53,706 nucleotides of DNA from Polaromonas sp. (lineage in GTDB: Bacteria; Pseudomonadota; Gammaproteobacteria; Burkholderiales; Burkholderiaceae_C). The stretch lies in assembly GCF_012927485.1 (NCBI RefSeq), contig NZ_JABBPC010000031.1, positions 1 to 53,706 of the forward strand, written 5' to 3'. The notes below the pieces were generated by a model. The model saw only the letters and a program-made list of their open reading frames with translations, had not been told where the DNA came from and did not search any database. This document shows, piece after piece, positions 1-8,614 of this stretch. Numbering within the stretch: position 1 is the stretch's first letter; every line of letters begins with the position of its first letter. A program made the position numbers and the translations under genes.

Positions 1-54
1 CTTAGCGCCGATGATAGTGCGGATTCCCGTGTGAAAGTAGGACATCGTCAGGCT
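1..54 (+). rRNA. rrf: 5S ribosomal RNA, 3' end only
   Basis: The first 54 bases read as the 3' part of a proteobacterial 5S rRNA: the GATGATAGTGCGG segment, the GTGTGAAAGTAGG loop E/helix IV region and the closing CATCGTCAGGCT strand. The 5' half lies outside the window, so an rRNA operon probably ends here on the plus strand. A hairpin terminator follows 15 bases later. Confidence 0.85.
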
Positions 55-69
55 CTTATAGCGAAAAAC

Positions 70-104
70 GCCCATTTGGTCTCCGATCAAATGGGCTTTT
101 TTTC
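70..104 (+). terminator. rho-independent terminator of the rRNA operon
   Basis: GCCCATTTG (70-78) pairs perfectly with CAAATGGGC (88-96) around a nine-base loop, and a run of seven T follows. It sits just after the 5S rRNA and should end the rRNA transcript. Confidence 0.88.
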
Positions 105-344
105 GTCTGAAATAACTTTCGGGCGCTCTTGTCGGATTCCGTAAATTTTGTAATTCGGAAGTTGAATCCAACCGGTTTTTGAAGCTCTTCTTTTCATCTA
201 AATCCTGTGGGCCGGGTGCCGCGTAGGGCATCGCCGTAACGGCCCCTTGCACGCACTGATTTACAGTGGTTCTGGCGCTCCAGCCAACTTTTGTGCCTTC
301 ATTGCCTTGTGCGTTTGCTTGAATAGCCCAAATTTCTTCGATTA

Positions 345-1320
345 TCAGGAAATCAGCAGCAGGGTGCCGGTGGTGCGCCCCCCCTTCGAGGTCGGTGTGT
401 GCTCTAGCCGCTTCAACCAGGGAATATTCGCCGCCAATTTCGGCCACTACTCCAGCTTGCATAACGGCTATGAGTGCCTCGGATGCAGCTAAATAAGTAT
501 GCGGGTCCGCCGAATAGGCCATGACGCTAGGGCGGGCGAACGACAATGAGCGACGAGGACCCAATTGTTCGACGCTAATCGGCGGTATCGGCCCCGCCGC
601 TTGGCCGATGCTGGCGACCGTGCCGAAAGGGCGAACACAGGCAAGCGTTTTCAGGAGCATGCCACCGCCGATGCCGTCAATCGCAAAATCTACGCCTCGG
701 CCATCGGTCAGGGCCGCAATCTCCGATACGATATCGCTATCACGGCCGACGATTACATGGTCGGCGCCATATGCTTTTGCAATTAGCCCCTTCTCGACCG
801 ACCCCGTGGTGCCGATCACCGTAGCGCCAAGGTGCTTGGCCCAACGCACTAGCATCGCGCCAAGGCCACCGGCTGCAGCGTGGATGAGAATGGTGCTTTT
901 TGCATTGACTGGGTAAGTGCGCGTTAGCAGCATATGCGCCGTCAAGCCTCGAAGCATCGAGGCCGCCGCAACGCGCAAGCTGATGTCCTTGGGCAAAGGA
1001 ATCGCCCGTGCCCGTGGTAGCAGCCGTGTCGCAGCATAGGCCCCAACTGGCGCGCCTGCGTAGGCGATGCGATCTCCAATAGCGAGATCTACGACGCCTT
1101 CTCCAACGGCTTCGATCACCCCAGCACCTTCAACTCCAAGGACCGCTGGCAACTGCGCAAGCGGATAGAGACCGATGCGGTGGTAGATATCGATGAAATT
1201 GACACCAATTGCCTCGTGCCGAATACGCACTTCGCCTGCGCCAGGCGCCTGCGGCTCGCAAGAAACGACTTCCAGTTGATCTACCCCGCCTACATCCATC
1301 ATTCTGATCATTTGGTCCAT
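345..1320 (-). pseudogene. NADPH:quinone oxidoreductase, frameshifted near its C-terminus
   Basis: A zinc-independent medium-chain dehydrogenase/reductase of the quinone oxidoreductase (QOR) family. Translation from ATG 1320 (preceded by GGAGGAA) shows the N-terminal GVNFIDIYHRIGLYP segment and the nucleotide-binding loop HAAAGGLGAMLVRWAK. The family normally ends near residue 324 with a RTTGTLLLI-like motif. Here that motif is one base out of frame, because the coding strand carries seven G at 386-380 where six would restore it and stop at 345. As written, the frame stays open through the 5S terminator to base 1 and off the window. Either a real frameshift (slippery G tract) or a sequencing error explains this. 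It is divergent from a LysR gene. Confidence 0.75.
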
Positions 1321-1413
1321 TGTGTTTCCTCCATTAAGTTGGAAGCATGTTCATTCATTGCACTTTGTTTGGAAATTCCCTAATATTTGCCATCCTATGT
1401 GAAAATATTGACA

Positions 1414-2268
1414 ATGGCAGATTGGGAAAATCTTCGGTATTTTGCTGCGCTGGCGCAGGCGGGCACCTTGTCCGGTGCGGCTCGGCAGCTCCATGTCGAA
1501 CATGCGACCATAGCGCGCCGCATTGCCGCGCTGGAAACTGAACTGAACCTCAAGCTTGTAGATCGACGTGGCCGCAGGTTGTCTCTTACGGCAGACGGTG
1601 AGCGCATCGCAGCCTTGGTTGAGCACATGGAGAAGGACGCTCAGGCGATCGACCGCGCAGCCGAAAGCGCACGTTCTGAGTTGACAGGGGATGTCACCAT
1701 CAGTGCGCCGCCAGCCTTGGCCGCAGCGACGTTGGTGCGACCGCTTGTGGCTTTGCGCAAGCAACACCCCGGTCTCAAGATTTGCATTCTGGGTGAAACA
1801 CATCACGCCTCGCTGGACCGACGGGAAGCCGACATTGCCATCCGGCTCGCCCGACCTGTCGATGGTGATCTCATGATCGTGAAGCTCACTGAGCTTACGT
1901 TGCGCCTGTATGGCAGCCCTGCTTATCTCAACCTAACACAGCCGGAGGACTGGGCCTTCATTGGGTATCTCGAGAATATGGACGCGGCCTCGCAGCAAGC
2001 TGCCCTCATTCAGCAGATGGCTGGTCGATCCTTCTGCATTCGGGCGAGCACGCTGGAGATCCAGCACGCATTGGTGCGTGAGGGCGGCGGCGTGGCGATG
2101 CTGCCGGATTTCATGGTTGAAAGCGATTCAGCCTTCGTTGCGGCGGCAGCTGACCAGCAGCCAGTGATACGAGATGTTTGGCTCGTCTTCCATACCGACA
2201 TGAGAAGTTCGGCCGCTGTTCGTACCGTCGTCAAATCTATTCGCGAAGAATTCGGAAAGACTTTTTAA
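1414..2268 (+). CDS. LysR-family transcriptional regulator
   Basis: A 284-aa LysR-type DNA-binding regulator. The N-terminal winged helix-turn-helix is clear (WENLRYFAALAQAGTLSGAAR, then HATIARRIAALETELNLKLVDRRGRRLSLT), followed by a substrate-binding-like effector domain. The ATG at 1414 gives the standard start (MADWENLRYF); an upstream in-frame TTG would add nine unlikely residues. It is divergent from the quinone oxidoreductase across 93 bp, the usual arrangement for a LysR regulator and its target. The intergenic region contains TTCC-N11-GGAA (1325-1343), a possible T-N11-A box. The effector is unknown. Confidence 0.9.
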   Translation: MADWENLRYFAALAQAGTLSGAARQLHVEHATIARRIAALETELNLKLVDRRGRRLSLTADGERIAALVEHMEKDAQAIDRAAESARSELTGDVTISAPPALAAATLVRPLVALRKQHPGLKICILGETHHASLDRREADIAIRLARPVDGDLMIVKLTELTLRLYGSPAYLNLTQPEDWAFIGYLENMDAASQQAALIQQMAGRSFCIRASTLEIQHALVREGGGVAMLPDFMVESDSAFVAAAADQQPVIRDVWLVFHTDMRSSAAVRTVVKSIREEFGKTF

Positions 2269-2332
2269 ATCACTACTGGCACCCGCCAGGCTCCGCTAGT
2301 TGCTCGCAGCGTGGTGTTAAGCGAATAGACCC

Positions 2333-2845
2333 TCAGACGCTGGGTACCAATAGCGTGGAACCGAGTTTGCGAAACTGTTCCGCCTTTGTTTCGTCAATCG
2401 ATAGCCGAATGAGCCGGTAGCAACGCTCAATCGTTTGTGCCAACGCATCGTGCGTGTCTGCCGTGTCTTGCAGTCGCTGCACCACCGCATCGGCGTGAAC
2501 CCCCAGTAGTTCATGGGCGAGTTCCAGCAAGGCATTTTTTGGTGACAGTGTGCGGGGTGGGGATAACAATGAACGCACCTCAGTGCTTGTGGCCGTGGCT
2601 GCGTTCGTGGAGGGAAGTGCAGCGGAGAGGGTAGGCACGGGTTCGATAAATCCGTGCTGCAACAACCATGTTAAATGCTCAGCGATTTGCGGCATGAACG
2701 AGCATTTGCGCAGCAAATCGGAATAGCACGTCTTCCCGTCTACCAGGATCAGCACTGACCGCAGTTTCTGTGGCACAGCCCCCGTGCGTTGTACCAATTC
2801 ATCCACACCACGGGGGCTTTTGCTCAGGACGGTAGCGCTATCCAT
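2333..2845 (-). CDS. hypothetical protein, winged-helix-like N-terminus, last gene of the soe operon
   Basis: A 170-aa protein with no recognised function. Residues 10-70 (VDELVQRTGAVPQKLRSVLILVDGK, then a predicted helix and HLTWLLQHGFIEPVP) resemble a small winged-helix or 'response-domain' module common in betaproteobacteria. The rest is helical with a Ser/Thr/Ala-rich linker. Its ATG lies six bases after the stop of the upstream membrane-protein gene, so it is almost certainly co-transcribed with the sulfite/sulfide oxidation genes. No catalytic motif is visible. Confidence 0.7.
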   Translation of the reverse strand: MDSATVLSKSPRGVDELVQRTGAVPQKLRSVLILVDGKTCYSDLLRKCSFMPQIAEHLTWLLQHGFIEPVPTLSAALPSTNAATATSTEVRSLLSPPRTLSPKNALLELAHELLGVHADAVVQRLQDTADTHDALAQTIERCYRLIRLSIDETKAEQFRKLGSTLLVPSV

Positions 2846-2851
2846 GAGGGA

Positions 2852-3151
2852 TTAGCTGGTGAGTTCTTCGATGACGCGATAAATGAGACGGACCGTAATT
2901 AGCACGTAGATCGCTCCAAAAAAGAATATCAAGGCCACAATCAGTTTAATGACCTCAGTCGGTAATAGTGAAAAAAATGGGGTAACGAAGTAGCCCAACG
3001 CGAATAGCGTCACCAAACTAGTCAGCACCCGCCACTGCGTTCCCACCACCCCGCCGGGAATCTTGCTGCGCAGTGTGAACACCAGATACAGACATGCCAG
3101 CATGACCGCAATGGCCGCAACGTTGATGGCTGTAATCAAATCTATTGCCAT
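2852..3151 (-). CDS. small membrane protein, three predicted helices
   Basis: A 99-aa hydrophobic protein. Three membrane segments are apparent: residues 5-27 (AINVAAIAVMLACLYLVF), about 43-62 (LTSLVTLFALGYFVTPFF) and 68-90 (VIKLIVALIFFFGAIYVLITV). There is no signal peptide and there are no cofactor motifs. AGGA precedes the ATG. It follows the SQR gene by 31 bp and precedes the 170-aa unknown by 6 bp. It could be a membrane partner of SQR or of the downstream protein, but that is only context. Confidence 0.7.
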   Translation of the reverse strand: MAIDLITAINVAAIAVMLACLYLVFTLRSKIPGGVVGTQWRVLTSLVTLFALGYFVTPFFSLLPTEVIKLIVALIFFFGAIYVLITVRLIYRVIEELTS

Positions 3152-3182
3152 GGGTTTTCCTGTAAAGGGTTAACGGCCAGGT

Positions 3183-4457
3183 TTAACGCATCAAGCGCAC
3201 AATCCCCAGGGCCTTGAGCACATATTTTTCATAAATAGGCTCGGTGCTTCCGTTCTTCATCTTGCGCATGAAGTACTTTTCAAAAGCAATCTTGGCGAGG
3301 TGGACCCACTTGCCTTTCTTAAACCAGTTGACGTTGCGCGGCGGAATTTGGGGTAGCGCGACAAAAGCGGCCCCGGTGTCGCCAAAGTCGGCCAGACAGA
3401 TGGCATTCCAGGTGGCTTTGGTCACCACGGGTTGCCCGGCTAACTCATCGACAATGTTATGTACGATGGCGCTGACCATGGTTTCGATCATGTAGCCGGT
3501 TTTGGGTGCACCCGTGGGCACCACGGTGACCTCCACCGGCGGAATGGCCACACACACGCCGGCGGAAAAGATGTTGCGGTAGGCCTTGCTTCGTTGAAAT
3601 TCGTCAATCAGCACAAAGCCGCGCGGGTTGCACAGATTGGGTACGGCGGCGACCGCATCCACGCCCTTGAAGGAGGGCAACATCATCGATAGCTGGAAGG
3701 GAACCTCATGTTCCTTAAATACGTTACCGAGGTCATCGAGCTGCGTCACGAATAGCTTGCCTGCTTCAACCTTGGTGGTTTTCGCGTTGGTGATCCACTT
3801 CATGTCGTGAGCACGCAGCTCCGACTCCAGCATGGATTTGGAGTCGCCCACGCCGCCCAGTCCCAGGTGCCCGATGTAAGGTTCGCTCGTCACGAAGGTA
3901 ATAGGCACCTTGTGGCGCATCTTGCGTTTACGCAGGTCAGCATCGAGGATGAAAGCAAATTCGTAGGCTGGACCAAAGCAACTGGCAAACGGCATCGCAC
4001 CGATCACGACCGGGCCGGGGTTTTGCAAGAAGGTTTCATAGTCCTTAAAAAACATCTCCGCATGGTTCACTGTACAGACGGAGTGCGTGTGACCGCCGTG
4101 TGGCCCGGAACCCGGCACTTCGTCAAAGAATAGCTTGGGGCCGGTGGTGATGATCAGATAGTCATAGTCCAGTATTTCACCCCCTTCGAGCGTCAGGCGG
4201 TTGGCCTGAGGGTCAATCGCTGTTACCGCTTTGGCGATGAACCCAATGCCCTTTTTCTCCAGCAAAGGGGCGATCGGCAGGGTGACGGCCTCACGGTCAC
4301 GCCAGCCTACCGCAACCCAGGGATTGGAAGGGGTGAACTGAAAGTAGTCGACGGCGCTGACGACCGTGATGCGATGCTCTTTGGGGAGCGATGCCCGCAT
4401 TTCGTAGGCGGCCGGCATGCCGCCGATGCCAGCGCCCATGATGATGATGTGTGCCAT
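3183..4457 (-). CDS. sqr: sulfide:quinone oxidoreductase
   Basis: Oxidises sulfide to sulfane sulfur/polysulfide and passes electrons to membrane quinone. It is 424 aa with an FAD-binding N-terminus (IIIMGAGIGGMPAAYEMR) and the SEPYIGHLG and RGFVLIDEFQRS blocks typical of SQR. Three cysteines fall at 128, 160 (SCFGPAYEF) and 354 (AICLADFGD), matching the catalytic Cys128/160/356 that I recall for the Acidithiobacillus ferrooxidans enzyme, which it resembles closely along its length. The C-terminal WVHLAKIAFEKYFMRKMK helix is the amphipathic membrane anchor region. It lies in the soe operon, giving a sulfide entry point next to sulfite oxidation. Confidence 0.95.
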   Translation of the reverse strand: MAHIIIMGAGIGGMPAAYEMRASLPKEHRITVVSAVDYFQFTPSNPWVAVGWRDREAVTLPIAPLLEKKGIGFIAKAVTAIDPQANRLTLEGGEILDYDYLIITTGPKLFFDEVPGSGPHGGHTHSVCTVNHAEMFFKDYETFLQNPGPVVIGAMPFASCFGPAYEFAFILDADLRKRKMRHKVPITFVTSEPYIGHLGLGGVGDSKSMLESELRAHDMKWITNAKTTKVEAGKLFVTQLDDLGNVFKEHEVPFQLSMMLPSFKGVDAVAAVPNLCNPRGFVLIDEFQRSKAYRNIFSAGVCVAIPPVEVTVVPTGAPKTGYMIETMVSAIVHNIVDELAGQPVVTKATWNAICLADFGDTGAAFVALPQIPPRNVNWFKKGKWVHLAKIAFEKYFMRKMKNGSTEPIYEKYVLKALGIVRLMR

Positions 4458-4507
4458 GAGGAGTACTCGCTTGTTGTGAAACTTTTAAATAACGCTTAAA
4501 GGCAAGG

Positions 4508-4672
4508 TCAAACCATGCCGGCCAGAGTGGCGCCTTCTGCCCACACCGGATGACCAGCTTGAGTCGATCGGGAACCCTCGGGAACTTTCGGACGATTGGC
4601 GGCAAATGCCGAGCCAGCAGCAAGCAGCGCACAAAGATGTGTCGAACAAGGGATTTTTATGGATGCTCTCAT
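4508..4672 (-). CDS. small putative exported peptide (54 aa)
   Basis: A short reading frame in the 309-bp gap between the Rieske fusion and SQR. The ATG at 4672 has a well-placed GGAGA five bases upstream. The product begins MRASIKIPC and continues into a hydrophobic stretch ending AGSAFA-ANRPKVPEG, which reads as a Sec signal peptide with an AxA cleavage site. The mature peptide would be only about 30 residues. No family is recognised. It could be a genuine small exported protein or a chance frame. Confidence 0.4.
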   Translation of the reverse strand: MRASIKIPCSTHLCALLAAGSAFAANRPKVPEGSRSTQAGHPVWAEGATLAGMV

Positions 4673-4766
4673 GGTTGTCTCCGATAGTTGTGATGAAGGG
4701 ACGCGCGATTTTTTCTTATTGGAACGGTGATCGGTGGGAGAGGAAGGTCGGAACTGCTGCGGAGGG

Positions 4767-5393
4767 CTACCAAAAACCAAGCAAGCGGCCTTTGACGACT
4801 TTGGACTCGATACGTTTGAGCGGGCTGTTCCCCTTTTTGATGCAGTCGCCGCTTTTCACATCGAACTCCCATTGGTGCTTGGGGCAGGTCAAAATGCTGC
4901 CCTGCAGCGCTAGCTGGGGTAGGTCGGTGCCTTGGTGCGGGCATCGACTGTCGTAAACACGAAAAGCGTGTTTGTCGCGATAGACAAAAAGGCCACGACC
5001 TTCGAACTCGGTGCGTGTGACTTCGCCGTTTTGGACATCGGCGGTGGCCGTCACATCGTGCCACTGGGCGGGACTGGTCAACGTTTCTGGCTGGAACTCG
5101 GGGATATTCATGGCCAGAATGATGTCCACGGCCCAAATTATTTTGGCCAAACCCAGTGCCGGAAATGCCATCAGCAGCGCGTCCAGAACTTCTGTCGCAG
5201 TGCAACCTTCCCGTAGCGCGCGCCGCAGGTATTGGCGAAAGCCGCGATCAGTTTGCGCATGAACTTTGGTAATGACGGAGATCAGGTTTCTGGTCTTCGG
5301 GTCCAGGTGTTTGCCCGCATCCTTCAGGAACGAAAAGTAGTGGCCCAGTGCCTCGGGGCGGGCTTGAAGCAGGTAGTTCAGTGCGTCACTCAT
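4767..5393 (-). CDS. carboxymuconolactone decarboxylase-like / Rieske [2Fe-2S] fusion protein
   Basis: A 208-aa two-domain protein. Residues 10-95 have the all-helical AhpD/CMD fold signature (ARPEALGHYFSFLKDAGKHLDPKTRNLISV, REGCTATEVLDALLMAFPALG), with a single Cys64 rather than the CxxC of AhpD. Residues 112-208 form a Rieske ferredoxin domain with C151-x-H153 (CPHQG) and C170-xx-H173 (CPKHQW), the complete cluster ligand set. It lies in the soe/sqr operon, 15 bp after the stress protein gene. A cytoplasmic redox role in sulfur metabolism is an inference; the substrate is unknown. Confidence 0.85.
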   Translation of the reverse strand: MSDALNYLLQARPEALGHYFSFLKDAGKHLDPKTRNLISVITKVHAQTDRGFRQYLRRALREGCTATEVLDALLMAFPALGLAKIIWAVDIILAMNIPEFQPETLTSPAQWHDVTATADVQNGEVTRTEFEGRGLFVYRDKHAFRVYDSRCPHQGTDLPQLALQGSILTCPKHQWEFDVKSGDCIKKGNSPLKRIESKVVKGRLLGFW

Positions 5394-5408
5394 GGGGGAA
5401 ACCTTCGA

Positions 5409-6233
5409 TTATTGAAAGTGCAGAACCAGCACGGGATGTTCTGAAAGTCCCATCACCTTTTGCGCCACCCCACCGACCAGAGCACGGCCAATTCGGCGGT
5501 CGCTGCGGCTACCCATGACGATCAGGTCGGACTGACTTGTGGCCGCCGAGTCCAGAATTTCAGTGAATGGTTTGCCGGCTCGCACCTTACCCTGGGCCAC
5601 CACGCCACCAAGCCGCGCCTGGTTCACCATGTCGGTGATGAAAGCATCCGCCTGCGGACGCACTCCTTCGGCGGAAATGACGCTCACCAGATGCAGCGGC
5701 AGCCCACACTGGGCGGCTACTGCGACCGCTGTAGCGACAACCTGACGCCCCCGCGCCGTAGGCTCCGCCGCCGCCAGCACGCGCTGGCTCCACATGCGTG
5801 CTTGCCGGGGCACGATCAAAACATGACACGGCGCATGCGCCACCACTTTAGTCACCATCTCGCCGACCAGCAGATGCGCCAGAAAGCCCCGCTTGCCGCG
5901 GCGGCGAATGATGATCAAGTCGCTAGCTTGCGTCCGCGCTTCCTCTACGATCTCACGGAAGGGTTCTTCACCCCGGCGCAGGTGCAGGTTGATCGCCACG
6001 CCCACGGCGTCCGCTTGCGCGCGCAACTGGGCGATCTTGACGGCTGCTTCCTGCTCCGCCCGCGCCGCAATCTGCGGTGCCAGCGCCTCGTATTCCGAAT
6101 TACTCACCAGGGGCACTATCGTGGCTAGCGGCAGCTGGCAGCGCTGCGCCAGGTCCATGGCCACCGTTTCGGCTCCGGTATCAAACTCGGTATGCTCGGT
6201 TGCCAGCAACAGACGGGTAAACAGTTGACCCAT
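5409..6233 (-). CDS. universal stress protein, tandem UspA domains
   Basis: A 274-aa protein with two UspA-like domains. The first (about 5-150) carries FTRLLLATEHTEFD and ends LVGEMVTKVVAHAPCHVLIVP. The second (about 155-274) includes DLIVMGSRSDRRIGRALVGG, close to the ATP-binding G-2x-G-9x-G motif. The start is set at ATG 6233, preceded by GGAGGA eight bases upstream; a longer in-frame frame upstream overlaps the preceding gene. It starts two bases after that gene's stop. Usp proteins respond to energy and redox stress, but the role here is unknown. Confidence 0.88.
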   Translation of the reverse strand: MGQLFTRLLLATEHTEFDTGAETVAMDLAQRCQLPLATIVPLVSNSEYEALAPQIAARAEQEAAVKIAQLRAQADAVGVAINLHLRRGEEPFREIVEEARTQASDLIIIRRRGKRGFLAHLLVGEMVTKVVAHAPCHVLIVPRQARMWSQRVLAAAEPTARGRQVVATAVAVAAQCGLPLHLVSVISAEGVRPQADAFITDMVNQARLGGVVAQGKVRAGKPFTEILDSAATSQSDLIVMGSRSDRRIGRALVGGVAQKVMGLSEHPVLVLHFQ

Positions 6234-6235
6234 GT

Positions 6236-6664
6236 TTAATGTCCTCCCGTCAAAATACCCGATGCGGCCAGTAACAGTACCGCCACGATCAAGGCACAAA
6301 TTCCCGCGAAGATATAGTCCCGCTGTTTCACGTAGAGAAAAATCAGGCTCAACAACGGCGGCAGCGAACAGCCCGCCAGCAGGGCAATGCCAATCAGGTT
6401 GGACAAATCTCCTTCATAGGCCAAAGCCAGCCAACCCCAGCCCGTGGGTGTACCGGTGCGTTGCAGGTAGTCCGTCAGCGGCAGGCTCCAGACACTGGGC
6501 AGTTGCTCCAAAGGTACATGCGGCTTGAGTAACCCGAACAGATAGGCCGCGAAACTGAGGACGAGGGCGACTTCACCGACGCGCGTACCCCAATGCACAA
6601 AGAGGGCATAACGAGAAGCCTCGGCTTGCTGCTGTTGACGCGATATGGTTTTTATGGCGCTCAT
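6236..6664 (-). CDS. membrane protein downstream of TSUP exporter, possibly DUF1634-like
   Basis: A 142-aa protein starting MSAIKTISRQQQQ. Membrane segments are visible at about 28-48 (VGEVALVLSFAAYLFGLL), 83-105 (LIGIALLAGCSLPPLLSLIFL) and 112-135 (IFAGICALIVAVLLLAASGIL). DUF1634 proteins often sit next to TauE/SafE exporters, and the position here fits, but I cannot confirm the family by eye. The start at 6664 lies 13 bases after the exporter stop. Confidence 0.7.
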   Translation of the reverse strand: MSAIKTISRQQQQAEASRYALFVHWGTRVGEVALVLSFAAYLFGLLKPHVPLEQLPSVWSLPLTDYLQRTGTPTGWGWLALAYEGDLSNLIGIALLAGCSLPPLLSLIFLYVKQRDYIFAGICALIVAVLLLAASGILTGGH

Positions 6665-6677
6665 TAAGTATTCGTTT

Positions 6678-7643
6678 TCATAGCCACACGCCCAATCCCT
6701 TGAGCAAGGCGCGGAGTCCCGCAAATAGCAACAAGGTGATGACCATTTTTCGAATGTCCGATCCTTTGAGTACATGGAGCAATCGGGCGCCGATGCGGGC
6801 TCCCAGCATCATGCCCACCACTGACGGAACGGCGATCATCGGCAATACTGCGCCGCGATTCAGGTACACCCACGCGGCGGAGGAACTTGCCAGCGACAGC
6901 ACCAACCCAGACGTGCCCGCCGCCACTTTCAAAGGTACCCCCATCAGCAAATTGAGCACCGGCATATTGGCCCAACCGGCGCCAATGCCAAACATGCCAC
7001 CGATGACGCCAATAAGCAGAAACAGAAACAAGCCCATAGGCGTGTGATGGACCTGCCAGTCAATGCTGCGACCTGAAGCGCCGTCGATAAAGATGCCGTG
7101 AATACCCAGCGCCGAGGACAGTCGATCAGGCGTCGCCACATGCGGAAATTCGGACTTCCGGGACACCAGCATAAGCGCCACGATGCCCAATACGATCACG
7201 CCCAGTGCCGTCTCGACCGCTGAGGCGGGAAGCGCTAAACCCAGCAGTGCGCCCGCGATGGAGCTTATGGAGGCGAGCAGTGCCAGCGGTAGCGCCAAGC
7301 GCAGGTTGGCCAGGCCGCCGCGCAGCAGCATTGGCCCGGCCGCCAGCGCACTGGCCAAGGCCACCAGCAGCCCGGCACCGCGCACGAAGTCCAGATGAAA
7401 CGGAAAAAATCCGCCGATGATCGGTACAAATAACGTACCGCCGCCAATGCCGGCCGGCACCGCCACAATGCCGATGAAGAAGCAGGTAACAAACAACGCC
7501 AGTGGCCAGAACCACCAAGGCAGGCTGCTGGCCGGTACCACGCTCTCAGCGGCGTGTGCCGGAACGGTCAGCATCAAAAATATCGCTGCCGACACCCAGG
7601 TCTGACGCACGGTCGCCATAGACGGTATGAGCAATTTGTACAT
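6678..7643 (-). CDS. TSUP (TauE/SafE) family permease, putative sulfite/organosulfonate exporter
   Basis: A 321-aa polytopic membrane protein. The N-terminus (residues 15-33, SAAIFLMLTVPAHAAES) looks like a signal peptide or first helix. The two TSUP repeats show the family glycine-rich motifs: GIVAVPAGIGGGTLFVPII in the first and LLIGVIGGMFGIGAGWANMP in the second. TSUP proteins move sulfite, sulfonates or sulfoacetate. Directly downstream of soeABC, sulfite is the most likely substrate, protecting the cell from accumulation. ATG 7643 starts 11 bases after soeC; an in-frame ATG at 7619 is an alternative. Confidence 0.9.
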   Translation of the reverse strand: MYKLLIPSMATVRQTWVSAAIFLMLTVPAHAAESVVPASSLPWWFWPLALFVTCFFIGIVAVPAGIGGGTLFVPIIGGFFPFHLDFVRGAGLLVALASALAAGPMLLRGGLANLRLALPLALLASISSIAGALLGLALPASAVETALGVIVLGIVALMLVSRKSEFPHVATPDRLSSALGIHGIFIDGASGRSIDWQVHHTPMGLFLFLLIGVIGGMFGIGAGWANMPVLNLLMGVPLKVAAGTSGLVLSLASSSAAWVYLNRGAVLPMIAVPSVVGMMLGARIGARLLHVLKGSDIRKMVITLLLFAGLRALLKGLGVWL

Positions 7644-7654
7644 GAAAACAGATC

Positions 7655-8596
7655 TCAGGAGATGGTTTGGTAGTACAAGTTTTGAGGATGCTTGGCTTGC
7701 GCGAAAAAGAACCAGCGCTCCGCCAGCAATCCCATATATTGCAATGCGAATGCTGCGCAGAGCATCGCCGGTGACGAAGCATTGACGCCAACGGCCAAAC
7801 ACAGCAGCGGCAGCGGAAAGACCAACAGCAAAAAAGCCCATTTGACCGAACGCAACAACAAGGCATCTCGCCCGTGGAAGAATTCCCGCGTGTTGAATGA
7901 CCCGCCCATGAAGCCTTGTGCTTTTTGCGCGATACGCGGGTGCTTGACGCCGATGGCGCTTTGCAGTGTCGATTTGGGCTTGAGCGCGGCGTTTCGCACT
8001 AATGACGCAGTGCGTGTGACCCAGGCCAGTAAAGTCAACACGATTGCGGCAAACGCATAAGGCAGGATCAGACCTGGCACGTCTAAAACAGCTGCCAACA
8101 TCGTGGCCAAAGTCAGACCTGAGGCGCACCCCAACAGCAGGTAGTTCACAAAAGTCAGCGGACTGGCCCACTCCTGCAAGAAGCGAACCGAGGCGTAGAT
8201 CATGGCGGTGCAGACAAATAGCGCCAGGCAGATCAGGCTAACCAAGGCACCGATAAGCGCGGTGTAGTTCGTACCCAGAAATTGGGCCGCGCCATAAAGA
8301 CACAGCCCTACCATGAACAAGGGCAGGACAATGACTTCCCGCGACAGCCAGGAGGTTCGCCACATGGTCGCTGAGCGCCAGGCGCGCTCTGGGCGACCTA
8401 AGTGAAAAATGGAAGCCAACAGCCCGAGCGCGGTCAGCATTAACGCGACCAGAGTTCCTGCGAACAAAAAACGCTGGCTGTCTGCTGGGGTGAGTCCTCC
8501 CATGCCGAAGATTTCAGTGCCGTAGAGCGCGAGAAACAGTCCTTGCGCGACACCGATGAGCGTGGTCAAAAAGATAACTGAAAAAGCGGGTTGCAT
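7655..8596 (-). CDS. soeC: SoeC, membrane subunit of cytoplasmic sulfite dehydrogenase
   Basis: A 313-aa DmsC-family membrane anchor with about eight transmembrane helices, beginning MQPAFSVIFLTTLIGVAQGLF. It holds the molybdoenzyme SoeA and the iron-sulfur subunit SoeB at the inner face of the membrane and delivers electrons to quinone. The motif ASIFHLGRPERAWR after the third helix is typical of DmsC/SoeC proteins. The gene order soeA-soeB-soeC, with 18 bp between B and C, is that of characterised sulfite-oxidising systems. Confidence 0.92.
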   Translation of the reverse strand: MQPAFSVIFLTTLIGVAQGLFLALYGTEIFGMGGLTPADSQRFLFAGTLVALMLTALGLLASIFHLGRPERAWRSATMWRTSWLSREVIVLPLFMVGLCLYGAAQFLGTNYTALIGALVSLICLALFVCTAMIYASVRFLQEWASPLTFVNYLLLGCASGLTLATMLAAVLDVPGLILPYAFAAIVLTLLAWVTRTASLVRNAALKPKSTLQSAIGVKHPRIAQKAQGFMGGSFNTREFFHGRDALLLRSVKWAFLLLVFPLPLLCLAVGVNASSPAMLCAAFALQYMGLLAERWFFFAQAKHPQNLYYQTIS

Positions 8597-8614
8597 AGTG
8601 TGTCGTGCTGAGTT

